Source: Brevundimonas sp. A19_0 (GTDB taxonomy: Bacteria > Pseudomonadota > Alphaproteobacteria > Caulobacterales > Caulobacteraceae). Taken from it: DNA of 64,000 nt. The notes under the pieces were generated by a model that did no database searches, had not been told where the DNA came from, and saw nothing but the letters and a program-made list of their open reading frames with translations. Positions 20,543 to 31,992 of the stretch are shown piece after piece (position 1 is the first letter of the stretch; each line of letters starts with the position of its first letter). The stretch is from contig NZ_JAGHQP010000009.1 of the NCBI RefSeq assembly GCF_017744255.1, positions 36,895 through 100,894 on the forward strand. The letters are read 5' to 3'. The position numbers and the translations under genes were made by a program.

Positions 20543-21595
20543 ATGGCACTGGATACGGGGAATGTCCCCGACGAGTTTCGGGCGCATCCCGACTGGAGGG
20601 AGCCTGTGCCGCCCATCACGGACGCACCGACCCTCGGTGACGGGCTCCGCGCGGCGCGCAAGGCCTCGGGCCGTTCGCTCGAAGACATGTCTGCCGTCAC
20701 CCGCGTCCACGTCCGCTATCTGCGCGCCCTGGAACAGAACGACGCCTCCATCCTGCCCTCGCGTGTCTTCTCCATCGGCTATGTGCGCGCCTATGCCGGC
20801 GCCCTCGGCCTCGACGAACAGCTGGCGGTCGAGCGCTTCAAGCGCGATGTGCCCGATCCCTCGGTCCCCCTGCAGGCCCCCGTCGGCGTGGCCTTCGAGG
20901 AGGTCCGCCGCTATTCGCCCCGCATCATCGGCGTGCTGGTCCTCGTGGGCCTGGCCGTCCTCGGATGGAACGTCTTCCAGCGCGTCAGCCTGATGACCCC
21001 GGCCAAGCCGTCGGACCTCGTGGCCGTTCCGGAAAGCTGGTCGGTGGGCGCCGTTCCGGGCACGGACGGTGCCGTGGTCCTTGACGTGCCGCGCGCGGCC
21101 CCGCCGGACCAGACCATCCCCACTCTCTACGTCACCCCGGGCCTTGAGGCCGAACTGACCGGCCTCAACGCCGCCGAGGGCGAGGCGGCTGCGGCCGCCG
21201 CGGCCGAGGCCGTCCCGGTGCAGAAGGCCTTCAACCCGCGCGGCGCCGTCTATGGCGCGGCGGCCACCGCCTCCAATGTGGTACTCCAGGCACGCAAGGC
21301 GACCATCCTGGTCGTGCGTATGTCGGACGGCCGGGTGCTGTTCGCCCGCCAGCTGGCCGCCGGCGAGGCCTGGCGCGCGCCGATCGGCGTTCAGGCCATC
21401 ATTGACGTGGCCGATCCCGCCGCCTTCGACGTCTATCTGAACGGTGAGCATGGCGGCCGTCTGGAACAGGCCCTGACCCCCCTGTCGCAGCTGAACCGCC
21501 GCGCCGAGGCCCTGGCCCGTCAGGCCAGCGAGGAGATCGCCCGTCGCACCCGCGCCGCCGTCGCCTCGGCCCAGGGACTGGCCACCGAGGGCTGA
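20543..21595 (+). CDS. RodZ-like helix-turn-helix membrane protein
   Basis: A 350-residue RodZ-like protein. It has a cytoplasmic HTH_25 domain (LGDGLRAARKASGRSLEDMSAVTRVHVRYLRALE...FSIGYVRAYAGALGL), one transmembrane helix (RIIGVLVLVGLAVLGWNVF), an Ala/Glu-rich linker and a C-terminal DUF4115-type beta domain (RKATILVVRMSDGRVLFARQLAAGEAW). RodZ links MreB to the cell-wall machinery; a shape role here is inferred. I used the ATG at 20543; another in-frame ATG at 20519 has no better ribosome site. It is followed by ispG, as in related genomes. Confidence 0.78.
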   Translation: MALDTGNVPDEFRAHPDWREPVPPITDAPTLGDGLRAARKASGRSLEDMSAVTRVHVRYLRALEQNDASILPSRVFSIGYVRAYAGALGLDEQLAVERFKRDVPDPSVPLQAPVGVAFEEVRRYSPRIIGVLVLVGLAVLGWNVFQRVSLMTPAKPSDLVAVPESWSVGAVPGTDGAVVLDVPRAAPPDQTIPTLYVTPGLEAELTGLNAAEGEAAAAAAAEAVPVQKAFNPRGAVYGAAATASNVVLQARKATILVVRMSDGRVLFARQLAAGEAWRAPIGVQAIIDVADPAAFDVYLNGEHGGRLEQALTPLSQLNRRAEALARQASEEIARRTRAAVASAQGLATEG

Positions 21596-21674
21596 CACCG
21601 GCTCCGGTCGCATCAGGGCCGTGACATAGGGGGCCGTGGCAATCGGCGTCGATAGGGACTATCTGAACCTCGCC

Positions 21675-22811
21675 ATGTCCGAGCTCGCCCACGTCCGCCC
21701 CTGGCGCCATATCGAGCGCCGCCCCAGCCGCCAGATCATGGTCGGCAATGTGCCTGTGGGCGGCGGCGCGCCGATCACCGTCCAGTCGATGACCAATACG
21801 CCGACCTCGGACGCGGCCGCCACGATCGACCAGATCCGCCAGCTGGAGGCCGCCGGCGCCGATATCGTCCGCGTCTCCTGCCCGGATGAGGAGTCGACCG
21901 CCGCCTTCAAAGCAATCGCGCGCGAGGCCCGCGTCCCGCTCGTGGCCGACATCCATTTTCACTACAGGCGCGGCATCGAGGCGGCCCAGGCCGGCGCCGC
22001 CTGCCTGCGCATCAATCCCGGCAATATCGGCTCGGCCGACCGGGTGCGCGAAGTGGTCCAGGCCGCCCGCGACCACGGTTGCTCCATGCGCATCGGCGTC
22101 AATGCCGGCTCGCTGGAACGCGAGCTGCTCGAGAAATACGGCGAGCCCTGCCCCGAGGCGATGGTCGAGTCCGCCCTCAACCATGCCCGCATCCTTCAGG
22201 ACCACGACTTCCACGAATTCAAGATTTCGGTGAAGGCGTCCGACCCGTTCCTGACGGTGGCCGCCTACCAGCAGCTGGCCGACGCCATCGACTGTCCCTT
22301 GCACCTCGGCGTGACCGAGGCCGGCCCGCTGCGCTCGGGCACGATCAAGTCATCGATCGGCCTCGGAAACATGCTGTGGTCGGGCATCGGCGACACCATC
22401 CGCGTCAGTCTCGCCGCCGATCCGGTCGAGGAGATCAAGGTCGGCTTCGACATCCTCAAGTCGCTGGGCCTGCGCCACCGGGGCGTCAACATCATCGCCT
22501 GCCCCTCCTGCGCCCGTCAGGGTTTCAACGTCATCGAGACCGTCGGCATCCTTGAGGAAAAGCTGGCCCACATCACCACCCCCATGTCGCTGTCGATCAT
22601 CGGTTGCGTGGTCAACGGCCCGGGCGAGGCCCTCTACACCGACGTCGGCTTCACCGGCGGCGGCAAGGGCGCGGGCATGGTCTATCTGAACGGCAAGATC
22701 GCCCACAAACAGGCCAATGAGGGCATGATCGACGAAATCGTCGCCCGGGTGGAGGACAAGGCCGCCGAGCTGGAAGCCGCCCGTCAGGCGACCCGCACCG
22801 CAGCGGAGTGA
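21675..22811 (+). CDS. ispG: 4-hydroxy-3-methylbut-2-en-1-yl diphosphate synthase
   Basis: A 378-residue IspG, the iron-sulfur enzyme of the penultimate step of the MEP isoprenoid pathway. Conserved parts are [37 protein letters not shown], and the cluster ligands in [12 protein letters not shown] and [10 protein letters not shown]. The usual family start is near [16 protein letters not shown] at 21675. A GTG at 21636 with a better Shine-Dalgarno-like AGGGGG is a credible alternative adding 13 residues. Confidence 0.93.
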   Translation: MSELAHVRPWRHIERRPSRQIMVGNVPVGGGAPITVQSMTNTPTSDAAATIDQIRQLEAAGADIVRVSCPDEESTAAFKAIAREARVPLVADIHFHYRRGIEAAQAGAACLRINPGNIGSADRVREVVQAARDHGCSMRIGVNAGSLERELLEKYGEPCPEAMVESALNHARILQDHDFHEFKISVKASDPFLTVAAYQQLADAIDCPLHLGVTEAGPLRSGTIKSSIGLGNMLWSGIGDTIRVSLAADPVEEIKVGFDILKSLGLRHRGVNIIACPSCARQGFNVIETVGILEEKLAHITTPMSLSIIGCVVNGPGEALYTDVGFTGGGKGAGMVYLNGKIAHKQANEGMIDEIVARVEDKAAELEAARQATRTAAE

Positions 22812-22813
22812 CC

Positions 22814-23413
22814 ATGAAGCTCTATATCTCGACCGCCTCCCCCTATGCCCGCCTGTGCCGGATCGTGGCGCGCGAGCGCGGCCTGGCTGACGGCATCGAG
22901 GAGATCGTCGCCGATCCCTATGCGGACGATTCCGGCCTGATGGCCTCCAACCCACTGGTGCAGGTCCCGGCCCTGATCGCAGGCGACGGCCTGCCGCTGA
23001 CCGACAGCCCGGTCATCTGTGAATGGCTGGATGCCCACGGAACCACCGGCCCCCGACTGCTGCCTGCCGAAGGACCGGAGCGCTGGCGGGTCCGCCGCCT
23101 CCAGACCCTCGCTCATGGCGCGCTGGAGATGGGGGTCAAACGCGTGCTGGAGCGGCGCCGCCCCGAGAGCGAGCAGTCCCCTTCGTGGATCGAGCGCTGG
23201 ACGCGCAACATGCACCGGTCGTTCGACGCCCTCGAACACACCCTGCCGGACGACGCGGCGCTGGATCTCGGCGTCATCGCCACCGCAGTCGCCACCACCT
23301 GGACCGGCTTTCGCCACCCCGACATGGACTGGCGCACCGGCCATCCGCGTCTGGTCGCCCTGACGGAGCGGCTGGAAGCCCGGCCGAGCTTCAGGGAAAC
23401 GCGGCCGGCCTGA
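22814..23413 (+). CDS. Glutathione S-transferase family protein
   Basis: A 199-residue GST. The thioredoxin-like N-terminal half begins MKLYISTASPYARLCRIVARERGL and contains the cis-proline and glutathione-binding LVQVPALIAGDGLPLTDSPVICEWLD; the C-terminal half is helical. The substrate is unknown. The ATG at 22814 lies 2 bp after the ispG stop, so it is part of that transcription unit. It is convergent with the lipoprotein at 23427. Confidence 0.85.
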   Translation: MKLYISTASPYARLCRIVARERGLADGIEEIVADPYADDSGLMASNPLVQVPALIAGDGLPLTDSPVICEWLDAHGTTGPRLLPAEGPERWRVRRLQTLAHGALEMGVKRVLERRRPESEQSPSWIERWTRNMHRSFDALEHTLPDDAALDLGVIATAVATTWTGFRHPDMDWRTGHPRLVALTERLEARPSFRETRPA

Positions 23414-23426
23414 TCCCCAGTCGGCG

Positions 23427-23909
23427 TCAGTCGGCGAAGGCCTGTTTGCACAGTTCGTCGCCGAAGGCGTCGCTCATCTGCTCCTCGGCCTGGGCCATCA
23501 GGGCAATGCCGACCAGCCCCGAAGCCACGAAGGCGCGCTTGATCAGGTATTCGCCCACCAGCGCGCCGGAGGCATCCGTGATCCGGGCGATGCCTGAGAT
23601 CTCGTTCTGATCCGCAATCAGCCAGGTCATGGCCGGATTGGCGCGGTCGAAAGTGTCCAGACTGATTTCAACGGTGAGCGGCTGGGTGCCGCCCGTGCAG
23701 TCGCTCAGCTGCGACTGGACGCGGCTCACGAAAACGGTTTCGAATTCGTCGCTCACGCCCTGTTCGGGAACGCCGGTCACGCTCACGCCGGTGATGCGGG
23801 CATTGGCCGCCACATCCGCAGGCAACGGTTGTATGGCCGAGCTGCCGCTGCCACTCGCGCACGCGGAAACCATAAGCGCTGCGGCCAGCGCCAGACCTTG
23901 AATCTTCAT
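23427..23909 (-). CDS. Lipoprotein of unknown function (relative of the divergent neighbour)
   Basis: A 160-residue predicted lipoprotein. The start at 23909 gives MKIQGLALAAALMVSAC, a signal peptide with lipobox Cys at residue 17; the longer open frame upstream has no signal. It has a Gly/Ser spacer and then a domain with QPLTVEISLDTFDRANPAM and an MSDAF motif near the end. Both also occur in the divergent lipoprotein at 24133, so the two appear to be distant paralogues. Function unknown. Confidence 0.7.
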   Translation of the reverse strand: MKIQGLALAAALMVSACASGSGSSAIQPLPADVAANARITGVSVTGVPEQGVSDEFETVFVSRVQSQLSDCTGGTQPLTVEISLDTFDRANPAMTWLIADQNEISGIARITDASGALVGEYLIKRAFVASGLVGIALMAQAEEQMSDAFGDELCKQAFAD

Positions 23910-24132
23910 GAGAGCCCCCTCTGTAAGTCCCCATAGTGAGACAGTTTTTTGCGGTGTGGCAAGTCCTTCGTCGAGATTGACAGACCGGGGTTCTGATGCA
24001 GACTGCAGCTCGCTCATGAGGGGGGGCTCCTGAGGGTTGTGTGGCGCGTTCGGTGCGCCTCGCACGCTCAGGCGTTGAGTTTTCGGGAATCCTTCAGCGG
24101 GCATCGTTCTGTCATTCGCCATAGGATTATCC

Positions 24133-24678
24133 ATGAAACGCTCCACCATCTTGCGCCGTCTGGCGCCCGCCCTTGCGCTGACCTCGCTGCTCGGACTTGC
24201 CGCCTGCGCGACCCCGTCCCGGCCCGAGGCGATGAGGCTGACCTCCGTCGATGGCCTGACCGCCCAACCCGGTCAGACGGGCTACCGGTCCGTACGATCG
24301 GTGACCGCCTCCGGGGGCAGCGAGACCAATCCCATGTGGGCGTCGCAGGTCTCGAATGAGGCCCTCGAGAGCGCTGTCAGACAGTCCCTGCAGGCGGCCG
24401 GCTATATGGGGGAAGAAGGCCAGCCCCTGACCGTTCAGGTCAGTCTGATGGGCCTCGACCAGCCGGCCATGGGCATCGACTTCAACGTCACCAGCCGCGT
24501 GCGCTACGTCGTTCGCCAGGGCGACCGGGAAATCTACAACCAGACCATCGAGGCCGTCGGCAAGGGGACGATGAGCGACGCCTTCGTCGGCACCGAACGC
24601 CTCCGGATCGCCAATGAGAAGTCGATCCAGGAAAACATCCGCCTCTTCCTGGTGGATTTCCGGACGCGCGTTCGCTGA
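24133..24678 (+). CDS. Lipoprotein of unknown function
   Basis: A 181-residue predicted lipoprotein with a signal peptide ending in LLGLAAC (lipobox Cys at about 25). The mature domain contains SNEALESAVRQSLQAAGYM, QPLTVQVSLMGLDQPAM and GTMSDAF. The arrangement mirrors the divergent lipoprotein at 23427. The two genes share a 223-bp intergenic region. A strong intrinsic terminator follows. Function unknown. Confidence 0.75.
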   Translation: MKRSTILRRLAPALALTSLLGLAACATPSRPEAMRLTSVDGLTAQPGQTGYRSVRSVTASGGSETNPMWASQVSNEALESAVRQSLQAAGYMGEEGQPLTVQVSLMGLDQPAMGIDFNVTSRVRYVVRQGDREIYNQTIEAVGKGTMSDAFVGTERLRIANEKSIQENIRLFLVDFRTRVR

Positions 24679-24703
24679 TCCACCCGCTTCGCGAGGATTG
24701 AGG

Positions 24704-24734
24704 GAGGGACGGGGCTTGGCTCCGTCCCTCTTTT
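24704..24734 (+). terminator. Rho-independent terminator after the lipoprotein gene
   Basis: A perfect 9-bp GC-rich stem, GAGGGACGG (24704-24712) with CCGTCCCTC (24722-24730), a 9-nt loop, then TTTT. It lies 26 bp after the lipoprotein stop and 105 bp before prfA. Confidence 0.85.
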
Positions 24735-24839
24735 GCCGTTCAAGGCCCCTTCGGAACCGTCCGGACTCGCCTCGCTTGTGATACAGCACCGGCGGCGATG
24801 TCCTCGCTGCACCCTTGAACCATTGCGGATACCCTTCCC

Positions 24840-25907
24840 TTGCGACTTCCCCAGGCTCGTCTCGATCAGGTGATTGACCGCTTTCAGGAGGTCGAGGCCC
24901 GGATGGGCGCGGCCACCGACGGTCAGGAGATCGTCCGCCTGTCCAAGGAGCATGCCGAGCTGAAGCCGGTGGCCGAGGCTGTCAGCGCCCTGGCCCGCGC
25001 CCGCTCCGAGCTGGAGGATCTGGAGGCGCTCGCCGACGACCCGGAAATGGCCGCCATGGCCGAGGCCGAGCGCGAGACCCTGTCCGAACAGCTGCCCGAG
25101 CTGGAGCGTCAGGTGGCTTTGCTGCTGGCGCCCCGCGATGCCGACGAACAGGCCTCCGCCGTCCTGGAAGTCCGCGCCGGCACCGGCGGCGACGAGGCCG
25201 CCCTGTTCGCGGGTGACCTGTTCCGCATGTATTCCCGCTATGCCCAGTCTCGCGGCTGGCGGGTCGAGCTGGATTCGGCGACCGAGGGTGAGGCCGGCGG
25301 CTACAAGGAAATCATCGCCACTGTCTCGGGCGATGGCGTGTTCGGGCGGCTGAAGTTCGAGTCGGGTGTCCACCGCGTGCAGCGCGTGCCGGTCACCGAG
25401 GCCGGGGGTCGCATCCACACCTCGGCCGCCACCGTCGCCGTCCTGCCCGAGGTCGAGGACGTCGAGATCGAGATCCAGGACAAGGACATCCGCATCGACA
25501 CCTTCCGCGCCTCCGGCTCGGGCGGCCAGCACGTCAACAAGACCGACTCCGCCGTGCGCATCACCCACCTTCCGACCGGCATCGTCGTGACCAGCTCGGA
25601 AAAGTCTCAGCATGTGAACCGCGACAAGGCGATGAAGAACCTGCGCATCCGCCTGTACGACCAGCAGCGTCAGGCCAAGGACGCAGCCCGCTCGGACGCC
25701 CGCAAGTCCCAGGTCGGCTCGGGCGACCGGTCCGAGCGCATCCGCACCTACAACTTCCCGCAGGGGCGCGTGACCGACCACCGCATCGGCCTGACCCTGC
25801 ACAGCCTGCCGCAAATCCTCGAGGGCGACATCGATCCCCTGCTCGACGCCCTGATTGCCGAGGACCAGGCCGCCCGCCTCGCCGACCTCGAGGCCGAATT
25901 CAGCTGA
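24840..25907 (+). CDS. prfA: Peptide chain release factor 1
   Basis: A 355-residue RF1 that terminates translation at UAA and UAG. The GGQ catalytic loop is [23 protein letters not shown], and the codon-recognition region precedes it. The start is TTG at 24840 (translated [15 protein letters not shown]), the family-conserved N-terminus; no ATG or GTG fits. Unlike many relatives, it is not followed by prmC (the RF methyltransferase) but by an unrelated zinc-ribbon membrane protein. Confidence 0.94.
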   Translation: MRLPQARLDQVIDRFQEVEARMGAATDGQEIVRLSKEHAELKPVAEAVSALARARSELEDLEALADDPEMAAMAEAERETLSEQLPELERQVALLLAPRDADEQASAVLEVRAGTGGDEAALFAGDLFRMYSRYAQSRGWRVELDSATEGEAGGYKEIIATVSGDGVFGRLKFESGVHRVQRVPVTEAGGRIHTSAATVAVLPEVEDVEIEIQDKDIRIDTFRASGSGGQHVNKTDSAVRITHLPTGIVVTSSEKSQHVNRDKAMKNLRIRLYDQQRQAKDAARSDARKSQVGSGDRSERIRTYNFPQGRVTDHRIGLTLHSLPQILEGDIDPLLDALIAEDQAARLADLEAEFS

Positions 25908-25992
25908 CGGGGCCTGACGCGAGCCGGGCCGGCGGTTGACCCTCCGGCCCGGCGCGGTTCCTATGGCGCCAGCCCGGCAGGAGGACCGCCCC

Positions 25993-26445
25993 ATGGCGAA
26001 ACAGCAGTTCGTATTCTCGCGGAACCTGACCCACGACATCGACTGCCCCCACTGTTCGACCCGCTACCAGTTCACCCGCACGGTCGAGGTCAAGCGTGAC
26101 GCCGGCGGCCTCAGCCAGCCCGATGACGGCACGGTCGAGGCGGCCCACGCCGAGCTGGATCGCCTGTCCGAGGGCATGGGCGGCGAGGCCGTGCGCTGCC
26201 CCTCGTGTCGCAAGCTGGGCCCCGGGATGTTGACCAACCACCTGCTCATGGGTGTCTTCATCGTCGTCTGGATCGTCGCCTGCCTCGGCGCGGCCCTGTT
26301 GATCCTGTGGCTGGCGGCGGCCTCGGGCGCCCTGTTCTGGATGCTGGGCCTGCTGGCGCTGGCGGGCGCGGGCATCGGCGCCGTCACCCTGCTGATCTGG
26401 CTGTTCGGCGGCACCGTCATCAAGGGCCAGCTGCCGCCCGCCTGA
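25993..26445 (+). CDS. Zinc-ribbon membrane protein of unknown function
   Basis: A 150-residue protein starting at ATG 25993 after AGGAGG. The N-terminal cytoplasmic part has two cysteine pairs, CPHC at about 17-20 and CPSC at about 73-76, forming a probable zinc ribbon. Two strongly hydrophobic segments (about 83-105 and 110-140) then form a membrane hairpin. No family recognised. Confidence 0.7.
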   Translation: MAKQQFVFSRNLTHDIDCPHCSTRYQFTRTVEVKRDAGGLSQPDDGTVEAAHAELDRLSEGMGGEAVRCPSCRKLGPGMLTNHLLMGVFIVVWIVACLGAALLILWLAAASGALFWMLGLLALAGAGIGAVTLLIWLFGGTVIKGQLPPA

Positions 26446-26482
26446 AGCGGAGCCGTCCGGCCGGTTGGTGCGTTCCGGGGCC

Positions 26483-27313
26483 ATGATCCAGGCGTTCCGC
26501 ATCGACCGGTCACAGGAGGCCGCCTACGGGCGCGATCTGGCGCGGGCCTTCGGCGGCGCCCTGCTGTTCACCGTGCCCCTGCTGATGACCATGGAGATGT
26601 GGCGCTTCGGCCTGCATCTGGATCGCACCCGGCTGGCCCTGTTCGTGGTGACGGCCCTGCCGCTGCTTTACGGCCTTGCCCACTATGCCGGGTTCAGCCG
26701 CCACCGGGGCTGGCTGCCCGACCTGCTCGACACCCTTGTGGCGCTGGCGGTCGGCTTCCTCACGGCCGGCATCCTGCTGCTTCTGCTCAATGTCCTGAAT
26801 GCGGACGCCACCCTCGACCAGACGCTCGGCCAGGTCCTGCTGCAGGCCATACCCGGCGCCATCGGCGCGCTGCTGGCCCGGCGGCAACTCAGCGGCCGCG
26901 ACGACTCCGGCGAACAGGATGAGGACCAGGCCTCCTATCCGGGCGAGCTCTTCCTGATGGTGGCCGGCGCCCTGTTCCTCGCCCTCAATGTCGCCCCGAC
27001 CGAGGAAATCCTGCTCATCGCGGTCCAGACCACGCCGTGGCACGCCGTAGCCCTCCTGCTTCTGTCGCTGACCCTCATGCATGTGATCGTCTTCCAGGTC
27101 GGATTCGCCGGTCAGGAAGAGGCCGGTCAGCCGGTCACCGCCTTCTTCCACTTCACCCTCGCGGGCTACGGCCTGGTGCTGCTGGTCAGCCTCTTCATGC
27201 TGTGGATCTTCGGCCGCACCGAGGGTCAGGCCCTGTCGGAGATCGTCTCCATGGTCGTGGTCCTCGGCTTCCCCGCTTCTCTGGGAGCCGCCGCTGCAAG
27301 GCTGCTGGTCTGA
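26483..27313 (+). CDS. TIGR02587-like integral membrane protein
   Basis: A 276-residue multispanning protein with about seven hydrophobic segments. The sequence style (FRIDRSQEAAYGRDLARAFGGALLFTVPLLMTMEMW..., NVAPTEEILLIA) and the directly following small partner fit the paired families TIGR02587/TIGR02588. Function is unknown. I chose ATG 26483; upstream TTG/GTG codons at 26465-26468 are possible. Its TGA overlaps the next ATG (TGATG-type). Confidence 0.7.
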   Translation: MIQAFRIDRSQEAAYGRDLARAFGGALLFTVPLLMTMEMWRFGLHLDRTRLALFVVTALPLLYGLAHYAGFSRHRGWLPDLLDTLVALAVGFLTAGILLLLLNVLNADATLDQTLGQVLLQAIPGAIGALLARRQLSGRDDSGEQDEDQASYPGELFLMVAGALFLALNVAPTEEILLIAVQTTPWHAVALLLLSLTLMHVIVFQVGFAGQEEAGQPVTAFFHFTLAGYGLVLLVSLFMLWIFGRTEGQALSEIVSMVVVLGFPASLGAAAARLLV

Positions 27314-27699
27314 TGGCGACCAAGGGCAAGGGCCCGAAGTCAGACACCGGCCGCCCGGTGCTGGAGTGGATCATGGGCGCGCTTGGGCTGGCGCTGACGC
27401 TGGCAGCGGTCGGTCTGGTGCTGCGCGATGCCCATTCGCGCCCCTCGCCCCCGTCGCTGGAGGTCCGCATGGTCGAGGCCCGGCCCATGGGCGATCAGTG
27501 GGTGGCGGAGGTCGAGGTCAGCAATCGCGGCGACGCCACCGCCGCCTCGGTCGCGGTCGAGGGGGGCACGGCCCCGGACGTGGCATCGGCCACGCTCGAC
27601 TATGCCCCCGGCCACGGCCGCGAGCGGCTCAGCCTCGTCCTGCCCGCCCGCCCGGGCCCCGACACGCCATTTCGCATCCGGGGCTGGTCCGAGCCCTGA
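27313..27699 (+). CDS. TIGR02588-like small membrane-anchored protein
   Basis: A 128-residue protein with one transmembrane segment (WIMGALGLALTLAAVGLVL, about 18-36) and an exported beta-rich domain (LEVRMVEARPMGDQWVAEVEVSNRGDATAASVAVEG...PFRIRGW) resembling an immunoglobulin-like fold. Translation is coupled to the TIGR02587-like gene (the ATG uses the last base of its TGA). The conserved pairing suggests a complex of unknown role. Confidence 0.72.
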   Translation: MATKGKGPKSDTGRPVLEWIMGALGLALTLAAVGLVLRDAHSRPSPPSLEVRMVEARPMGDQWVAEVEVSNRGDATAASVAVEGGTAPDVASATLDYAPGHGRERLSLVLPARPGPDTPFRIRGWSEP

Positions 27700-27721
27700 G
27701 ATCGGCCTATCGTGCGCGGGT

Positions 27722-29881
<2,160 letters not shown>

Positions 29882-29958
29882 GAGTGCAAAATAGAACACT
29901 TTAAGAACATCGCCCAATCTGCTATTATTCGGGGCAGATCGGCCATGGGGGGCACTCA

Positions 29959-30381
29959 GTGAAGAAATTCATCTTTGGGGTGGTTTCCACGCTTGCCGTG
30001 CTCTGGCTTGGCTTTGCCGGGCCTCGGCAACCCGGGCCTGAAGATTTTACTGCTTACAGTGCCGTCCTTCTGACGGCAGTCGCGGTCCTAGTGACAGCAC
30101 TAGGAGTGTTCGTCGCCATACTGGCACTCGCTGGCTACACTGAGATGAAGCGTATGGCTCAGCGTGTTGGTGAGGAATCAGCAGTGAAGCACGTGAAAGA
30201 CGAGCTAGATTCAGGGTCCCTTCGAACCAATATAGAGACCCTCGTGATGGATTTCCTTACAGACAGGTATGACGACAACAGACTAAATCAAATGATCGAG
30301 GCTCGAATACACCAAATGATACCCGGAAGACGAACCGATAATGCCATCGATCGAGCGCTCGACAATGATGACGACGCTTAG
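29959..30381 (+). CDS. Two-TM protein of the accessory module, unknown function
   Basis: A 140-residue protein starting at GTG 29959; the upstream ATG at 29945 is in another frame and stops at once. Two hydrophobic helices (about 4-21 and 33-60) are followed by a charged, probably helical cytoplasmic tail (GYTEMKRMAQRVGEESAVKHVKDELDSGSL...) ending in acidic DNDDDA. No family recognised. It ends 12 bp before the metallopeptidase gene, so it is probably the first gene of that operon. Small membrane proteins in such positions can be effectors or anchors; neither is shown. Confidence 0.65.
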   Translation: MKKFIFGVVSTLAVLWLGFAGPRQPGPEDFTAYSAVLLTAVAVLVTALGVFVAILALAGYTEMKRMAQRVGEESAVKHVKDELDSGSLRTNIETLVMDFLTDRYDDNRLNQMIEARIHQMIPGRRTDNAIDRALDNDDDA

Positions 30382-30393
30382 GGGTAGCGATCC

Positions 30394-30900
30394 ATGGCCA
30401 TAACCAGCCACGAATGGCATTCTCTCGACGCTGAGACAAAGACGTCAATACAACGCATTCAGGCGGAAACGCCGGTAAGGCTTTCATCTTTGGCCCGGGT
30501 ATTGGGCGTTCGTGTCCAGTCCTCGACACTCCCTGCGGGAATCTCCGGCGAAATTCGTCCGGACCCAGAACGGCAGGGTGGTTTTCTCGTGCGCGTAAAT
30601 CGACACGACTCTCCGAAGCGCCAGCGTTTTACAGTGGCCCACGAACTGGCCCATTTTCTTATTCATCGCGATCAAATTGGCGACGGCATAAAGGACGACA
30701 TTCTTTATCGTTCACGTCTATCCGATCGGCGAGAAGCGGAAGCAAATCGACTGGCTGCCGATCTCATCATGCCCGCCGATTTAATTGATGAGTGGCTCCG
30801 AAGATCAACGGCGCTCAGGGTGGAGAATCCAGTTGAATACCTAGCGCAGGCGTTCAATGTTTCTGAGCAAGCAATGAAAATCCGACTTGGCTTGGCATAA
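30394..30900 (+). CDS. ImmA/IrrE-family metallopeptidase
   Basis: A 168-residue protein with the zinc motif HELAH (residues 83-87, in RFTVAHELAHFLIHRD) and the downstream glutamate of EAEANRLAADLIMP (about 116), the signature of ImmA/IrrE peptidases. ImmA of ICEBs1 and IrrE/PprI of Deinococcus cleave repressors in response to DNA damage. Here there is no N-terminal XRE domain and no adjacent XRE repressor, so the target is unknown. It lies 12 bp from the genes on both sides. Confidence 0.88.
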   Translation: MAITSHEWHSLDAETKTSIQRIQAETPVRLSSLARVLGVRVQSSTLPAGISGEIRPDPERQGGFLVRVNRHDSPKRQRFTVAHELAHFLIHRDQIGDGIKDDILYRSRLSDRREAEANRLAADLIMPADLIDEWLRRSTALRVENPVEYLAQAFNVSEQAMKIRLGLA

Positions 30901-30912
30901 GTAGGGAATGGC

Positions 30913-31992
30913 ATGGCCAATCGTGAGCTAGGCGGCGTTTCGTACATACCGATATTGTCCATTCGACCCGCTGAAATGAAGGCGCTTCAAGAGCTACCAG
31001 AGCGCGACAAAGACCTGCTCTTGCCATGCTTCAAGCTTCGCCCGTGGGCGGGCGCCCACCACCTTTCCAGCGCTCTTGATAGGATTGAGGACGCATACGG
31101 AGAGCGTCCATACTTCCTTGATTTAGCAGAAGAAGAGCCCGCACCCGCGACACCTCGTCCGGTTCACGACGAACTCTCTGCTCTGCGGGTATCGGCGGAT
31201 GGATATGCAAATTGGTGCCGGTTCGTTTCCCAGTTTCGCCACGTAATGCCGGCCGTACAGGTGAACGAGCCCGCAGAAATCAGGCTCCAAGTTGAACGAC
31301 TTTTTGGTCTTGATCGGGGATTAGTCGTACCTGTGCCACAGCGTGCCTTCAATCAAATCGAAGGTATTGCACGAACCGTGAGCGAAGAGACTAATGGCGG
31401 GCAGAACGTTTGCTTTCTGTTGGACTTCGGAAAAGCAGGCATAGAGCTGCTTCAACAGCAAATTATCTGCGCAGGATATGCTCAAACGATTTTCGCTCTT
31501 TGCCCCTTGGCAGTGGTCTCGTTTTCAGCCTCATCATTCCCGGACTCATTTGCTGGCGTTGACCATCAAGAGATTTATGAGCGGCAATTGTTCGACGGCG
31601 TGCGGCTGGCTTTGCCTGGCACCCAGTTGATCTACAGCGACCGAGGAAGTGCGCGTGCGGAAAGGCAAGGCGGCGGGGGCGGACTACCAGCTCCAAGAAT
31701 TGATTACGCACAGGCTAGCCGCTGGCGGTTTTATAGGGCTGACAACGGTGGAGACCGAATGTCAGACTACCAAGCTCAAGCTGAAGCCTTGATCGACGAT
31801 ACCCAAGTTTGGGATCCGGAACTACGCCTATGGGGCACGCAAATGATCGAACGGACGTCGCTAGGCGACTTGGATGCGATTATTTCACCTGCTCGGTCGA
31901 CGGCAGTGCGTATAAACATCCATTTGCACCAACAGCTATTTTACGGCGAGCCTGCACGCCTTCACGAAACTGACGAGGATTGGAGTGATTAG
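30913..31992 (+). CDS. Beta-family protein (PF14350-like)
   Basis: A 359-residue protein. The start VSYIPILSIRPAEMKALQELPERDKDLLLPCFKLRPW, the central FLLDFGKAG, LIYSDRGSARAE and PRIDYAQASRWRFYRAD match the pattern of the phage-associated beta protein family: a predicted barrel-like enzyme fold of unknown activity. Relatives often occur in phage or defence-rich regions and near ImmA/IrrE peptidases (from memory, not verified here). It is cotranscribed with the peptidase and overlaps the convergent nuclease-like gene by 4 bp (TTAG). Confidence 0.7.
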   Translation: MANRELGGVSYIPILSIRPAEMKALQELPERDKDLLLPCFKLRPWAGAHHLSSALDRIEDAYGERPYFLDLAEEEPAPATPRPVHDELSALRVSADGYANWCRFVSQFRHVMPAVQVNEPAEIRLQVERLFGLDRGLVVPVPQRAFNQIEGIARTVSEETNGGQNVCFLLDFGKAGIELLQQQIICAGYAQTIFALCPLAVVSFSASSFPDSFAGVDHQEIYERQLFDGVRLALPGTQLIYSDRGSARAERQGGGGGLPAPRIDYAQASRWRFYRADNGGDRMSDYQAQAEALIDDTQVWDPELRLWGTQMIERTSLGDLDAIISPARSTAVRINIHLHQQLFYGEPARLHETDEDWSD

